Positions 1 through 8,482 are shown, counted from the first letter of the stretch. The stretch: DNA of 61,405 nt from Flemingiibacterium sp964430755 (GCA_964430755.1 CAYSFT010000008.1:1-61405), one strand, 5' to 3'. The notes: generated from the sequence alone by a model not told the origin. Program-made: numbers and translations.

Positions 1-37
1 GCAATTCTTTCAAGCGCACAGACAAGCATACAATCAT
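1..37 (-). CDS. 5' end of a leftward gene, cut by the window edge
   Basis: An ATG on the minus strand at 37-35 sits five bases behind an AGGTGA ribosome binding site (minus strand, 48-43) and reads MIVCLSVRLKEL to the edge with no stop. Only twelve codons are visible, so no function can be given. A 7-bp inverted repeat (73-79 with 85-91) lies just upstream and could be an operator for it. The call rests only on the start signal. Confidence 0.25.
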   Translation of the reverse strand, partial: MIVCLSVRLKEL

Positions 38-166
38 AAACATCACCTCTTTATATAATTTTACCAAGAGTGATGTTTCCCATAGAAACATTGGGGATTT
101 ATTTCGTTGCTTTTCGTGAAAAAATGAAAAATCGCAACTATCTGCAAACATAAATGTTGCTATCTG

Positions 167-195
167 TTGCAATTTAGGCGTTTTTGGTGTATAAT
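167..195 (+). promoter_or_regulatory. sigma-A promoter of the TPR-like gene
   Basis: TTGCAA at 167-172 and TATAAT at 190-195 are 17 bases apart. Transcription would begin near 202, which excludes an in-frame start further upstream and supports translation from 245. Confidence 0.7.
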
Positions 196-244
196 AATAT
201 TCGTATATTTGTGCCGTTTTTCATTTCGTATTAGGAGATATGTT

Positions 245-1786
245 ATGTCGATATATTTTAAGGTGCTTGGCACACAATTAGAATTTCACGATGATCTAAA
301 AAAATACTATGAGTTATCTTGCGAATTTCAAGCCGCTCACGATAAAGTGTACAAAGCTGTAAAGAGCAGTTTTAATATCAAGAAAGAACCTACCGAGATT
401 TTTCAAAGTATCGAAACTGCCGCCAAACAGTTTATTGGTGATCTTATAAACCGCCTTTCTAACTATGGCGTTTTTGATAGGGCGGCAAGCGATTACTTAA
501 ATACTAATAATGGCTATTTACAGCTACTAACCGCTACTACCGCATACTATGAGTACACCAAAAACACAACTGAACGAAACCACGCAATAGCAGAAGCAAG
601 CAAAGAAAGTGCAAATGCTTCAATCAACAGTTCTATTTCGGGATTGGATTTCGGGATTATATCAAGCAGTATTATAGATCACGCTGTATATGCCGCAATG
701 AACAACGCTGAAATACGCAAGCAATCTGCGGCGGCGTTTGACCGCTATTGTGCGGTATGCAATGTTATTAACGCAAATAGAGATAGCAAAATCACAGAAG
801 AAATTAGTGAGTATTACATCAATCAATATGTCCCCGCTATTACAGCCGCTTTAGCCGCTCTTTACGGGCATTTGTTATCTACATATACCACCGATCTTAA
901 CACTTGCGGTCAGCTCGATTTAGCTTGCTTGGAACATATAGATTTGCAACGCTCCAACGAGATTGTAAACAACATTGATAATATTGACAACAAGCAGGGC
1001 GTTTTCTTAAAAGCAATAGAATTATGTCCCTATAATATCAATGCTTACCTCAAAGGATATTCAGCGTATCTATATCCGCAAGGGTTGTCGGTAAATGATG
1101 TATGTGGTGATTTGATTAAGTACTTTAATCTTGAAAAAGCATTGAGCAATATTCTTGTTTCCGCTTCTTCCTTGTGCGAAAAAGCAAAGGGATATTTGAT
1201 TAAAGACGATTACTACAAAGCAAAGAAAACCTATGAAGAAATTGCTTCTACATACCCCCAAAAGCATTTTGGTTGGTTAGGTTTGCTTCTGTGTGAAACA
1301 AAAAAATTTACCCATACCACGCCGGATATGAGCGTTGTTGAAAATTATTATTCAAAAACAATCAACGCCTTGAATGATAACGATCTGCAAAACACGCTTA
1401 AAAGCCGATTTGATAATTACAAATACAATGTAACACGGTATGCAAAGCTTCTTAGAGAAAGAGAAGAAATAACACACCAAGAAGCAGTAACACAAGGCGC
1501 ATTAGAAGTAGCACAGAAAGATCGTTCAAAATGGTCTATGTTGACGGCGTTCTTCGGTGTAATTTCTGCGATTGCTTTAATAGTATTTTTCATAGCACCA
1601 AGTTCTTTTGCGCTTCTTTTAATTAGCGGTGGCGCAACAGCCGCAACCGGATTTATGCTTAGTGATAGCAAAAAGAGGATTGCGGAATGTGAAAATAAAA
1701 ACTCAAAGCGTGCCGAAAAAGAAAAGGAAATTTCCGAATTAAGAAGCGTTATAATCAACACCGCAAGCATTGAAAACATATTATAA
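245..1786 (+). CDS. TPR-like protein with C-terminal membrane hairpin, function unknown
   Basis: A 513-residue protein I do not recognise by name. The start at 245 is chosen because AGGAGA lies 6-8 bases upstream and the promoter at 167-195 would begin transcription near 202. Most of the protein is predicted helical, with a TPR-like repeat around residues 310-350 (a YYKAKKTYEEIASTYP-type helix pair). Two hydrophobic segments near residues 430-468, split by a short Pro/Ser turn, should form a membrane hairpin, followed by a charged Lys/Glu-rich helical tail. This suggests a cytosolic helical domain held at the membrane. It is a single-gene unit followed by an A/T-rich hairpin. The weak conservation, AT-rich codon use and the broken neighbour suggest accessory DNA. 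Membrane topology is inferred from hydrophobicity by eye. Confidence 0.7.
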   Translation: MSIYFKVLGTQLEFHDDLKKYYELSCEFQAAHDKVYKAVKSSFNIKKEPTEIFQSIETAAKQFIGDLINRLSNYGVFDRAASDYLNTNNGYLQLLTATTAYYEYTKNTTERNHAIAEASKESANASINSSISGLDFGIISSSIIDHAVYAAMNNAEIRKQSAAAFDRYCAVCNVINANRDSKITEEISEYYINQYVPAITAALAALYGHLLSTYTTDLNTCGQLDLACLEHIDLQRSNEIVNNIDNIDNKQGVFLKAIELCPYNINAYLKGYSAYLYPQGLSVNDVCGDLIKYFNLEKALSNILVSASSLCEKAKGYLIKDDYYKAKKTYEEIASTYPQKHFGWLGLLLCETKKFTHTTPDMSVVENYYSKTINALNDNDLQNTLKSRFDNYKYNVTRYAKLLREREEITHQEAVTQGALEVAQKDRSKWSMLTAFFGVISAIALIVFFIAPSSFALLLISGGATAATGFMLSDSKKRIAECENKNSKRAEKEKEISELRSVIINTASIENIL

Positions 1787-2198
1787 ATGATTACTCGGAC
1801 AGAGTATGGAAACTTCGCAATTATCCCTCTCAAAAAGGGCAAAAAAACGCCGTTTTTTGATGTTGTTCGGATAGCAGTTTGAAAATATAAACTACCCCGT
1901 GAAACACACGAAAAACAGTTTTTTTATAGCGTACCAAAATCGTACCAATATTTTTGAGAGCCAAATTTTTGTGAGATTTTAGGCGCAAAAATTGAGAATA
2001 AATAGACTAAATAGACCCATTAAAACCACTGATAAAATAATCAATCTTGAGTGGGAATAATTCCATAAAAATATATAGTGGCTTGAACACCTTGTTTTGA
2101 GCCACTTTTTGTAAAATTTCTGATTTGATGTGACAATACTTTTGACAAAAGTTTGAAAAATTAAAACTAAAATTGTGGTAGTAAAAAAGGAGTTAACT
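1787..2198. other. 412-bp intergenic stretch with two hairpins, no gene seen
   Basis: It holds an A-tract/T-tract hairpin at 1842-1858 (AAAAAAC, loop GCC, GTTTTTT) that could end the upstream gene in either direction. It also holds the strong terminator at 2078-2110, for which no upstream gene is visible, and a pair of GTACCAA repeats near 1934-1950. No open frame with a ribosome binding site is seen. The orphan terminator means either a short untranslated RNA or the eroded end of a lost gene. Confidence 0.5.
2078..2110 (+). terminator. Rho-independent terminator without an obvious gene upstream
   Basis: GTGGCT (2078-2083) pairs with AGCCAC (2100-2105), followed at once by five T. It lies 290 bases after the stop at 1786, so it may end a non-coding transcript or a lost gene. 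Confidence 0.65.
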
Positions 2199-3065
2199 AT
2201 GGCTAATATAATCAAAATGGAAAAACTCTCATTAAAAAACAATCCAAATATAACCGAAGACTTAATTCAAAATTTTATTTTTGAAGACGCAAGCGTTTTG
2301 GGATTGGGAGATTTAACTCCGATTAAATGAGAAAAGGCACAACCTTCCGGTGGAAGATTAGACTTGCTGTTTGAAGATTCGGATGGGACACGCTATGAGG
2401 TTGAAGTGCAGTTAGGGGCAACTGACCCAAGCCATATAATTAGAACTATTGAATATTGGGATTTAGAAAAGAAACGATATCCACAATATGATCATTGTGC
2501 CGTGATTGTTGCTGAAGAAATTACGGGACGTTTTATGAATGTAATTTCTTTATTCAACGGTAATATTCCTTTGATCGCTTTACAACTATCAGCACACAAG
2601 CTGGGAGACGATATCTGCTTAACATTTACTAAAGTAATTGATAGAATCACTTTTGGCACAGATGAGGAGGAACAGTACGAAGTTACAGACAGGAATTATT
2701 GGGAAAAACGTAGCACAACTGCTATTCTTAAAAATGTTGATGAGATATTTGACTGCTTAAAAGAATTTATTCCTGATTATGAACTCAAATATAATAAATT
2801 TTATATTGGTCTTGCCAAAAATAATGTTGCTAAAAATTTTATATTTTTTAAACCTAAAAAGAGTTTTTTGTATTTGTGTGTAAAAGGGAATGAATCCCCT
2901 GATTTGGTAGAAAAAATCGAAAATGCAGGGGTGGATATTACATATCATGCAAAATGGAAAGAATATTACATAAAGTTAAAGGGAACAAAAGATTATAAAA
3001 CCAATCGAGAGCACATTGATTTACTGGTCAAAGAATCCATGCAATACTACAACATAAGCGAATAA
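2199..3065 (+). pseudogene. Nuclease-fold / DUF5655-like protein, interrupted by in-frame TGA
   Basis: Translation from ATG 2199, behind AAGGAG, reads MANIIKMEKLSLKNNPN and stops at codon 44 (TGA 2328-2330). The same frame then continues without another stop for 245 codons. The continuation starts with the expected core of the family: SGGRLDLLF, then YEVEVQLG, then HIIRTIEYWDLE, then VIVAEEITGRF. The D...E-x-Q arrangement resembles a PD-(D/E)XK nuclease core with Gln in place of Lys. The last 110 residues resemble DUF5655. A single C-to-T change of CGA (Arg) to TGA explains the break. An internal restart from ATG 2364 would lose the first part of the core. Readthrough is possible but nothing supports it. 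Family names are from memory of similar proteins. Confidence 0.7.
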
Positions 3066-3144
3066 AATTCACTAGAAAATACATTCAAATGCGCACCGAT
3101 TAAGTATATGTTTTTAACACAAATAATCCCACAACTACACAAAC

Positions 3145-3187
3145 CAAAGAGCTAACCGAAACACATCGCAAATCGATTGGCTCTTTT
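3145..3187 (+). terminator. Imperfect hairpin with T tail, possible terminator of the pseudogene
   Basis: An AGAGC.AA..CGA arm and a TCGATTGGCTCT arm can pair with two non-Watson-Crick positions and are followed by TTTT, about 85 bases after the pseudogene stop. The pairing is imperfect, so the call is weak. Confidence 0.35.
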
Positions 3188-3207
3188 GCGAAAACGGAGT
3201 GAAAACT

Positions 3208-3693
3208 ATGATACGAAAAGCAGCTGCCGCGGATCTCGATGAGGTCATGCGTATATATGAAACGGCGAAAAAGTTCATGCACGAAAACGGCAACCCAACT
3301 CAGTGGCCGGGGAGTTATCCTGACAAGGATTTAGTGTTTGAGGATATAACCGACGGTAACCTCTATGCCATCTGTAACGGTGACGGCGAGGTCTGTGCCT
3401 GCTTCGGGCTTTTCACCGGTGACGATCCCACGTATTCATATATCGATGGCGCATGGGGAAGCGACACGCCGTATGCGGCTATACACCGTGTGGCATCGGA
3501 CGGAAGTGTTCGCGGCGTATTCCGCATGGCTTTTGAATTTGTCAGTGCAATTCATTCGCATATCAGAATTGATACACATGATGATAACGTAACCATGCAG
3601 AAAGCCATTGAAAAATGCGGATTTGTTTACCGTGGAACAATATACGTCGAAAACGGTACACCTCGCAGAGCTTATGAGTGGATACGTGAATAA
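3208..3693 (+). CDS. GNAT-family N-acetyltransferase
   Basis: A 161-residue GCN5-related acetyltransferase that should move an acetyl group from acetyl-CoA to an unknown amine. The N-terminus (IRKAAAADLDEVMRIYE) is the usual beta1-alpha1 of the fold. IRIDTHDDNVTMQKAIEKC then GFVYRGTIY is the C-terminal beta4-alpha4-beta5 region with the Asn that often faces CoA. The length fits a single GNAT domain. The start at 3208 is preferred over the GTG at 3199 because that GTG is part of the GGAG ribosome binding site. The canonical Q/R-x-x-G-x-G/A CoA loop is not clear here (the region is SDGSVRGVFR), which is common in divergent members. It is a solitary gene, and its substrate cannot be inferred from its neighbours. 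Confidence 0.85.
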   Translation: MIRKAAAADLDEVMRIYETAKKFMHENGNPTQWPGSYPDKDLVFEDITDGNLYAICNGDGEVCACFGLFTGDDPTYSYIDGAWGSDTPYAAIHRVASDGSVRGVFRMAFEFVSAIHSHIRIDTHDDNVTMQKAIEKCGFVYRGTIYVENGTPRRAYEWIRE

Positions 3694-3787
3694 GACAATT
3701 TTTGGTATTTCGTAATTACTATATTTTTTCCTCGATTTTTTGGGATAATATTTACTGTAAGAGTCTCAATAAAACAAGGAGATTAAA

Positions 3788-4027
3788 ATGAAAAAGGTTA
3801 TATGTAAGATAGAATACGACACCGATATTGCCGAGGTCGTTGCAAAATATACAAGCGGCGAGGTCGGCGATGAATCCGGATACGAGGAAACGCTCTATAA
3901 GATGCCAGACGGCAAGCTGTTCCTTTACGTTAACGGCGGCGCGGATTCGATCCATCCCGGCGAGAACATAACGAGAATGTCCGCTGCCAAGGCTGAAGAA
4001 TGGAAAAAAGAAAAAGGCATTAACTAA
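3788..4027 (+). CDS. Conserved small protein of unknown function
   Basis: A 79-residue soluble protein, starting behind CAAGGAG at a good distance. It is acidic in the middle and basic at the C-terminus (EEWKKEKGIN). MKKVICKIEYDTDIAEVV followed by GYEETLYKMPDGKLFLYVNGG suggests a small alpha/beta fold. Similar short proteins occur in many clostridia without an assigned role, as far as I recall. It has no signal peptide and no metal motif. It stands alone and ends at a bidirectional terminator shared with the convergent sugar-binding lipoprotein gene. Confidence 0.8.
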   Translation: MKKVICKIEYDTDIAEVVAKYTSGEVGDESGYEETLYKMPDGKLFLYVNGGADSIHPGENITRMSAAKAEEWKKEKGIN

Positions 4028-4037
4028 AAACAAAAAT

Positions 4038-4080
4038 GCTCCGAAAGGCTTTAATTTACACTTTTCGGAGCGTATTTATT
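4038..4080 (+). terminator. Bidirectional terminator between convergent genes
   Basis: GCTCCGAAA (4038-4046) pairs perfectly with TTTCGGAGC (4063-4071). A/T-rich tails on both sides let it serve the plus-strand small protein and the minus-strand lipoprotein gene. Confidence 0.8.
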
Positions 4081-5505
4081 TTAATTTGCAATTGCTTCGT
4101 TGAATGATTCTATTTCAGCTTCTGCACCGGTGGAGTATGTGGCGAGATGAGAAGCAAGACCTGTCCAACTACCACTGTCACCTGCTATGATAGCGCCTGT
4201 GAAGAGCAGCTTGTTCATGTTTTGGGAGAATCCGAAATAGTTCATGCCGGCATCAAAGATGATGTTGTCAAAAATAACGTCGAGCATTTCTTTAGACTGA
4301 GGATCACGTGAAAGCTTCTCACCAAGCACGAGATCATAATATGTTGGGAGAACGGCATCTTCGCTGTAATATGAGAGGAGTTCTATAACCTCACCGATCA
4401 TATCGGGATTCTGCGCTGTACTTGGAACACACATGAGTCCCGACCAGTCAAGGCTGTAGTAGCTATCCTGATTTTCATCGAGCATCGGATAGGGAAGTAT
4501 ACCAAATTCAACATCGGCATCGCGCAGTGTGTGGAGCTGATTGATTGAAACGAGTCCGAAGAGCGAGCGACCTTTATCGATGGTAAGAAGGTTATCGGTG
4601 TTGGTGTCAGAATATTTGTAAACATAGGTGTCGGAGCTGTTAAAGAGCTGGTCGAGCTTCGATGCCATTGTGTAGGCACGCTCATCGCTTCCGAGCACCA
4701 GCTCGAATTCGCCTTCCTCGTTTTTGTCAACGAGCTGTAATCCCGAAGAATAGAGGAAGGATGCAAGATACCAGTCGTTAGGCGCACCAAAACCGTATGT
4801 GTCGTTGATATCCCAGCGTCCGTCGCCGTTGTCGATCGTTGCGGCGTTCATCATTTCCATCATTTTGTCAATGGTCCATTCACCGTTTTCAACAAGCTCA
4901 TAGGGATCATCAAGCTTCAGCTCGGCGAGCAGAGTTTTGTTAAAGAGAACCGCGTTAGGATCAGGAATCATAAAATCACTGATTGCAAAATATTGATGAC
5001 CGTTTACGGAGAGATTTTCATTTGAAATATGATTGTAGTAATCGGCATCAAAGTTGACCGCTTCGAGCTCGTTCATATCGAGCAGAAGATTATCGGTTAT
5101 CATTGATGCTGTTCCGTTGATACAATGCGTAAGCACGAGCTGATAGATATCATCGCCGCTCATATTTGTTTCGCGGACAGCAGTCGGTATATCTTTTATT
5201 CCGGAAACCCATGTGGGTTGTATTGTCACGCCGAGGTGTTCTTCTATTTTCAACTCACGCTCGTAAAGCGCTTTTGTCATAACGTCAGTTCCCGGCTCAT
5301 CAGAGAAGAAATAGTTAGTGTAGAGTCCCCATTCCGGCGCAAGAACAGTAAAGGTTTCATTATATTCTTTTTTCTCGATACCTGCAGGCTTAGAATCATC
5401 AACCGATAATTTTGATCCATCGCCGTTATCGCTGCCTTTGCCACAGGCTGCAAGGGAAGCAAGTATGGAAAGCAGAAGAACTGCCGAAGTGATACGAAGT
5501 TTCAT
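4081..5505 (-). CDS. Extracellular sugar-binding lipoprotein of an ABC transporter
   Basis: A 474-residue family-1-type solute-binding protein. Residues 1-20 form a lipoprotein signal peptide, with Cys21 in an LAAC lipobox. A Gly/Asp/Ser-rich linker follows, then an about 440-residue two-lobe binding domain. It would be anchored outside the membrane and deliver a sugar or oligosaccharide to an ABC permease. No permease or ATPase gene is beside it, so it must share one encoded elsewhere. It is a clear paralogue of the lipoprotein at 29026-30480: both share MTKA.YERE...EEHLGV, the PDPN/SDPN.VLFNK region, WTIDKMMEMM and DWSG.MCVP. It is last in the minus-strand set with the AraC regulator (26 bases upstream) and the TIM-barrel gene, so the regulator probably controls it. 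The ligand is unknown. Confidence 0.88.
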   Translation of the reverse strand: MKLRITSAVLLLSILASLAACGKGSDNGDGSKLSVDDSKPAGIEKKEYNETFTVLAPEWGLYTNYFFSDEPGTDVMTKALYERELKIEEHLGVTIQPTWVSGIKDIPTAVRETNMSGDDIYQLVLTHCINGTASMITDNLLLDMNELEAVNFDADYYNHISNENLSVNGHQYFAISDFMIPDPNAVLFNKTLLAELKLDDPYELVENGEWTIDKMMEMMNAATIDNGDGRWDINDTYGFGAPNDWYLASFLYSSGLQLVDKNEEGEFELVLGSDERAYTMASKLDQLFNSSDTYVYKYSDTNTDNLLTIDKGRSLFGLVSINQLHTLRDADVEFGILPYPMLDENQDSYYSLDWSGLMCVPSTAQNPDMIGEVIELLSYYSEDAVLPTYYDLVLGEKLSRDPQSKEMLDVIFDNIIFDAGMNYFGFSQNMNKLLFTGAIIAGDSGSWTGLASHLATYSTGAEAEIESFNEAIAN

Positions 5506-5531
5506 AGAAATTTTCCTTTCAAAAATGGTAT

Positions 5532-6350
5532 TTATTTTGGTGCTTTGCGCGAATTCAGGTATTCAGTTGGTGTGATTCCGACAATCCGCTTATATGTGTA
5601 ATTGAACGTGCGCAGATTATTGAAACCGCATTTCATTGCCGCAGTGCCTATGTCACAGCCCTCGTCGAGCAGGATATTCACCTTTTTGATTCGGAGCGAG
5701 CAAATATAGTTTTTCAAGCTGACTCCTGAATAGTTGAGAAATTCGCTCGAGATTTTTTCTCTTGAAACGTACAACTGCTTTGCAACAGCTTCGACGGTTA
5801 TATCCTCATCGGAGAAATGCTCGTTAATATAATCGACCGCATTGAAAAAGAGCCGTGATGGACCTGAACGTGAATTTGCGGCGCTTGGAAAATGCTTGGC
5901 AAGCGTGAAATAAAGACAGTTTATCAAGCTGAAAATATACGGATCGTTCTTGCCGAGCTCAAGCGGTGCATTGGCGGTAATCTGATTCATACAGAGGTCA
6001 ACCACCTGTTCAATTTCAGGAAGATCATGAAGTTCCTTCTTTGTTATATGCGGTTTTATTGTTGGCAGACCTGCTTCAAGGGCAAGTAAACTTTTAACGG
6101 GGAATTGCATTATAAGTATATTGACATCTTTATTCTCAACCATGAAAAGATGAACACTTCTTCGGTTGATGACTATGATATCGCCTGGATCAGCTTCAAT
6201 TTTCTGACCGTCAATCAGAAATTTAGAGCTTTTGTTTATAAGCCGACAAATTTCAAAATGGTCATGCCAGTGGAAAGAGTGACACCATGTGTTGACGTTC
6301 CTTACCCTTGAAACAACCTCATATTCATGCTTTTCCTCGAAAATTTCCAT
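5532..6350 (-). CDS. AraC-family transcriptional regulator
   Basis: A 272-residue regulator of the AraC/XylS type. The N-terminal half is a cupin-like sensor (FHWHDHFEI with its paired His, then a DPGDI turn). The C-terminal 100 residues carry the two helix-turn-helix units, ending with the typical CGFNNLRTFNYTYKR and GITPTEY signature. The start is uncertain. An in-frame TTG at 6398 would add 16 residues but lies upstream of the GGAGG at 6384-6388. ATG 6350 gives a normal N-terminus, MEIFEEKHEYE, without a strong site in front. It sits between the TIM-barrel gene and the sugar-binding lipoprotein gene on the same strand, so it likely senses a sugar and controls that set, perhaps through the inverted repeat at 7288-7321. 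Confidence 0.88.
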   Translation of the reverse strand: MEIFEEKHEYEVVSRVRNVNTWCHSFHWHDHFEICRLINKSSKFLIDGQKIEADPGDIIVINRRSVHLFMVENKDVNILIMQFPVKSLLALEAGLPTIKPHITKKELHDLPEIEQVVDLCMNQITANAPLELGKNDPYIFSLINCLYFTLAKHFPSAANSRSGPSRLFFNAVDYINEHFSDEDITVEAVAKQLYVSREKISSEFLNYSGVSLKNYICSLRIKKVNILLDEGCDIGTAAMKCGFNNLRTFNYTYKRIVGITPTEYLNSRKAPK

Positions 6351-6419
6351 TTGACTGACGTGAACTGCCGCTCTGACAGTTATGCCTCCATTAATCAAAT
6401 TTTGTATATTAGCCCGAGA

Positions 6420-7262
6420 TTATTTTCCGTTATACCATTCGTTGTAAAGTCTTGCATCTTCCTCAAGCTGATCCTCGTCTCTCTGGAATACGCCGATTGC
6501 AGCGAAGTCGTTCGGCTTGAGAGCGGTGAAAATCTCCTCGTAAACGCCTTTGATGAGCTTTTCTTTTTCTTCCTGGGGCTTGTTAAGCAGCATCTGACCG
6601 CCTGCGAAGATCTTATATGTGATAATCGGCTTTGAAATCTTTTTGAGCGTTTCGAGCATTACAGGACGATCCTCAGGATAGAATACGATTCCTGCCTTTG
6701 TCTTGCCGGAAAGGAAGCCGCTCGGTTCACCTTCACGTCCGCGGCGTGCATTCTGCATACAAGCGACATAGAAGTCAACATCCCAGCCTTCTTCCTCGCT
6801 GAGCTCGATAACATCGGGACGGTGTGTTCCAAGCCCAACCGGAACGCCAAGCTCACGATACTCCTTGATACGCTCGCGAATCTTTTCGCACTCGCCATGC
6901 TCGTAAAGATTGTCAGTTGTTGTGCCCTGATGATATATACCGATGGTGTTGAGCTTTTTCATCATTCTCATGCTTGTTTTCTGATCCATGGGCATATAGG
7001 GCTGCCAGATATATTGCATTTTGCCGCCCTCATTCTGATAATCCTCGAAGATCTTTATCATAAAGGGCGTTGCGAGCGGAAGCATAGTGTTGTAACCGAG
7101 CTCCTCCATTCTCCAAAGAGCTTCCTTGATTTTTTCTGTTGAGTAATATTTGTACATATCATCGCCGGTAATTTTATCTTCGATATAAGAATGACCGGTC
7201 ATGGGGTTGTCACCGATAATGAGTTTGGAAACTTTCTTGCCAAAGAAATCTACGTAATTCAT
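6420..7262 (-). CDS. Predicted TIM-barrel protein, function unknown
   Basis: A 280-residue soluble protein. Start ATG 7262 is preferred over an in-frame start 36 bases upstream because AGGTGA lies just in front. VSKLIIGDNPMTGHSY at the N-terminus, alternating beta/alpha segments, and KPIITYKIFAGGQ near residue 220 resemble the strands of aldo/keto-reductase-like TIM barrels. I cannot see the Asp-Tyr-Lys-His tetrad of true aldo/keto reductases, so oxidoreductase activity is not claimed. It is first in a minus-strand unit with an AraC regulator and a sugar-binding lipoprotein, which points to sugar or sugar-derivative metabolism. A promoter (7317-7344) and a possible operator (7288-7321) precede it. 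An isomerase or epimerase role is an equally open alternative. Confidence 0.75.
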   Translation of the reverse strand: MNYVDFFGKKVSKLIIGDNPMTGHSYIEDKITGDDMYKYYSTEKIKEALWRMEELGYNTMLPLATPFMIKIFEDYQNEGGKMQYIWQPYMPMDQKTSMRMMKKLNTIGIYHQGTTTDNLYEHGECEKIRERIKEYRELGVPVGLGTHRPDVIELSEEEGWDVDFYVACMQNARRGREGEPSGFLSGKTKAGIVFYPEDRPVMLETLKKISKPIITYKIFAGGQMLLNKPQEEKEKLIKGVYEEIFTALKPNDFAAIGVFQRDEDQLEEDARLYNEWYNGK

Positions 7263-7287
7263 AAGCTCACCTGTTTTAAAAAAATAT

Positions 7288-7321
7288 ATAGTCAGCAAAA
7301 ATATACTTTACTGCTGATTAT
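7288..7321 (-). promoter_or_regulatory. Possible operator in the leader of the TIM-barrel/AraC/lipoprotein unit
   Basis: ATAGTCAGCA (7288-7297) and TGCTGATTAT (7312-7321) form a 10-bp inverted repeat with one mismatch. It covers the -10 element and the predicted start of transcription. It could bind a regulator or fold as an RNA hairpin. Confidence 0.4.
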
Positions 7322-7344
7322 ATTATAAAATATATCTCTTGCAA
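7317..7344 (-). promoter_or_regulatory. Promoter of the TIM-barrel/AraC/lipoprotein unit
   Basis: On the minus strand TTGCAA (7344-7339) and TATAAT (7322-7317) are 16 bases apart and precede the gene starting at 7262 by about 50 bases. Confidence 0.5.
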
Positions 7345-7462
7345 TAGCAAGTAAGTTTGAAAGAAATATTAGAAAAAATGTCGGTAAAATAACTAAAACG
7401 CAAAATGAACTGCCGAGCTGTAAAGTATGCCATATTTTATATGTTTTATGCCTTTTTTCGTA

Positions 7463-7491
7463 TTGACATTCAAGGACTGATATGGTATAAT
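7463..7491 (+). promoter_or_regulatory. Consensus sigma-A promoter of the acyltransferase gene
   Basis: TTGACA (7463-7468), 17 bases, TATAAT (7486-7491): a perfect match. The start codon is 38 bases further on. Confidence 0.85.
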
Positions 7492-7529
7492 TAACACAAC
7501 AAAATTATTACCGGAAAGCGAGAAAAAAC

Positions 7530-8438
7530 ATGAGAGAACATCTTTCTTTTATCTTTATTCGATACAATTATCCGACTTTTGCGATGGCGAAGCTTTTAGA
7601 AGCTTATGATATTCTTGAAAAGAATCCGGAGTTTCTTCCTTTTGTCGATAAGTTTCACACAAAAGGTGAAGTGCCTGCCCGTAACGATGTCGAAACTGTT
7701 CTCGACAAGATAAGTGCCGACAGCGGAGTTCATCCTTACACCGCAAAATTTGTATATTACCTCTGCGTTACAAAGCGACTTCCCGAAAGATACAAGGAAG
7801 CCGGCATTCCCGAAGAATATATGTGGGAAATGATTGAGGACTTCCGTTATAAGCTTGATGAATGTCTCGATGTACACGGCATTCCCGGATTTTTCGCAAA
7901 TCCGTGGTTCTATAAATTTATGACGCTTGAGCAGTTCAAGCTCGGTAAGCTTGAATTTGAAATTGCCAAATTCCCGCACGATGGAGTCGAAATCGCCGGA
8001 CGTAAAATCGAAAAGGACAGCGAAGTTATAAACGTACATATCCCCTCAGGCGGTGGAAAATTTGACCGTGCGTCAAGACTTGATTGCTACAAGCGAGCAT
8101 ATGCGTTTTTCCGCGATTATTTTGGAAAAGAAATTGATGTTTTCAGATGTGGCTCATGGCTTCTTTATCCGCCGAATAAGGAAATGCTCTCAGCAACATC
8201 AAATATAGTTTCCTTTATGGATGATTTCAAGATTTATCAGTCTGCAGACTATTCCGATCCACGTCAGGAACTGTGGCGACTTTTTGGCGGTGCTGCAAAA
8301 TTGCCGTTTAACGAGCTTCCGAGAAAAACCTCACTTGAGCGTGCATATGCCGATCGTCTCATGGCAGGATTACCTCTTGGCGGAGGCAGCGGAGCCTTCA
8401 TCTGGGACGATAAAAATAACACAACCATCACCGAATAA
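7530..8438 (+). CDS. Acyltransferase-domain protein (NAT_N / GNAT_C type)
   Basis: A 302-residue cytosolic protein with the two-part layout I know from clostridial proteins annotated as acyltransferase domain-containing. It has a helical N-terminal domain (residues about 1-125) and a GNAT-like C-terminal domain (about 130-290). In the latter, LGKLEFEIAKF, VINVHIPSGGG, CGSWLLYPPN and SNIVSFM are the recognisable strand motifs. Substrate and acyl donor are unknown. It has its own consensus promoter and a weak ribosome binding site (GGAAAGCGAG), and it ends at a strong hairpin shared with the convergent citrate synthase gene. The family names are from memory. Confidence 0.75.
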   Translation: MREHLSFIFIRYNYPTFAMAKLLEAYDILEKNPEFLPFVDKFHTKGEVPARNDVETVLDKISADSGVHPYTAKFVYYLCVTKRLPERYKEAGIPEEYMWEMIEDFRYKLDECLDVHGIPGFFANPWFYKFMTLEQFKLGKLEFEIAKFPHDGVEIAGRKIEKDSEVINVHIPSGGGKFDRASRLDCYKRAYAFFRDYFGKEIDVFRCGSWLLYPPNKEMLSATSNIVSFMDDFKIYQSADYSDPRQELWRLFGGAAKLPFNELPRKTSLERAYADRLMAGLPLGGGSGAFIWDDKNNTTITE

Positions 8439-8445
8439 TATTAAT

Positions 8446-8482
8446 GGCTTGCCGAAACGAAAAATAACGGCAAGCCTGTTTT
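8446..8482 (+). terminator. Bidirectional terminator between acyltransferase and citrate synthase genes
   Basis: GGCTTGCCG (8446-8454) and CGGCAAGCC (8468-8476) form a perfect 9-bp stem with an A-rich side and a T-rich side, suited to both convergent genes. Confidence 0.85.

Noticed and set aside
2328..2330. Selenocysteine or reassigned TGA
   Set aside because: TGA serves as a normal stop elsewhere in the window, no selenocysteine hairpin is apparent after it, and a CGA-to-TGA point change explains it.
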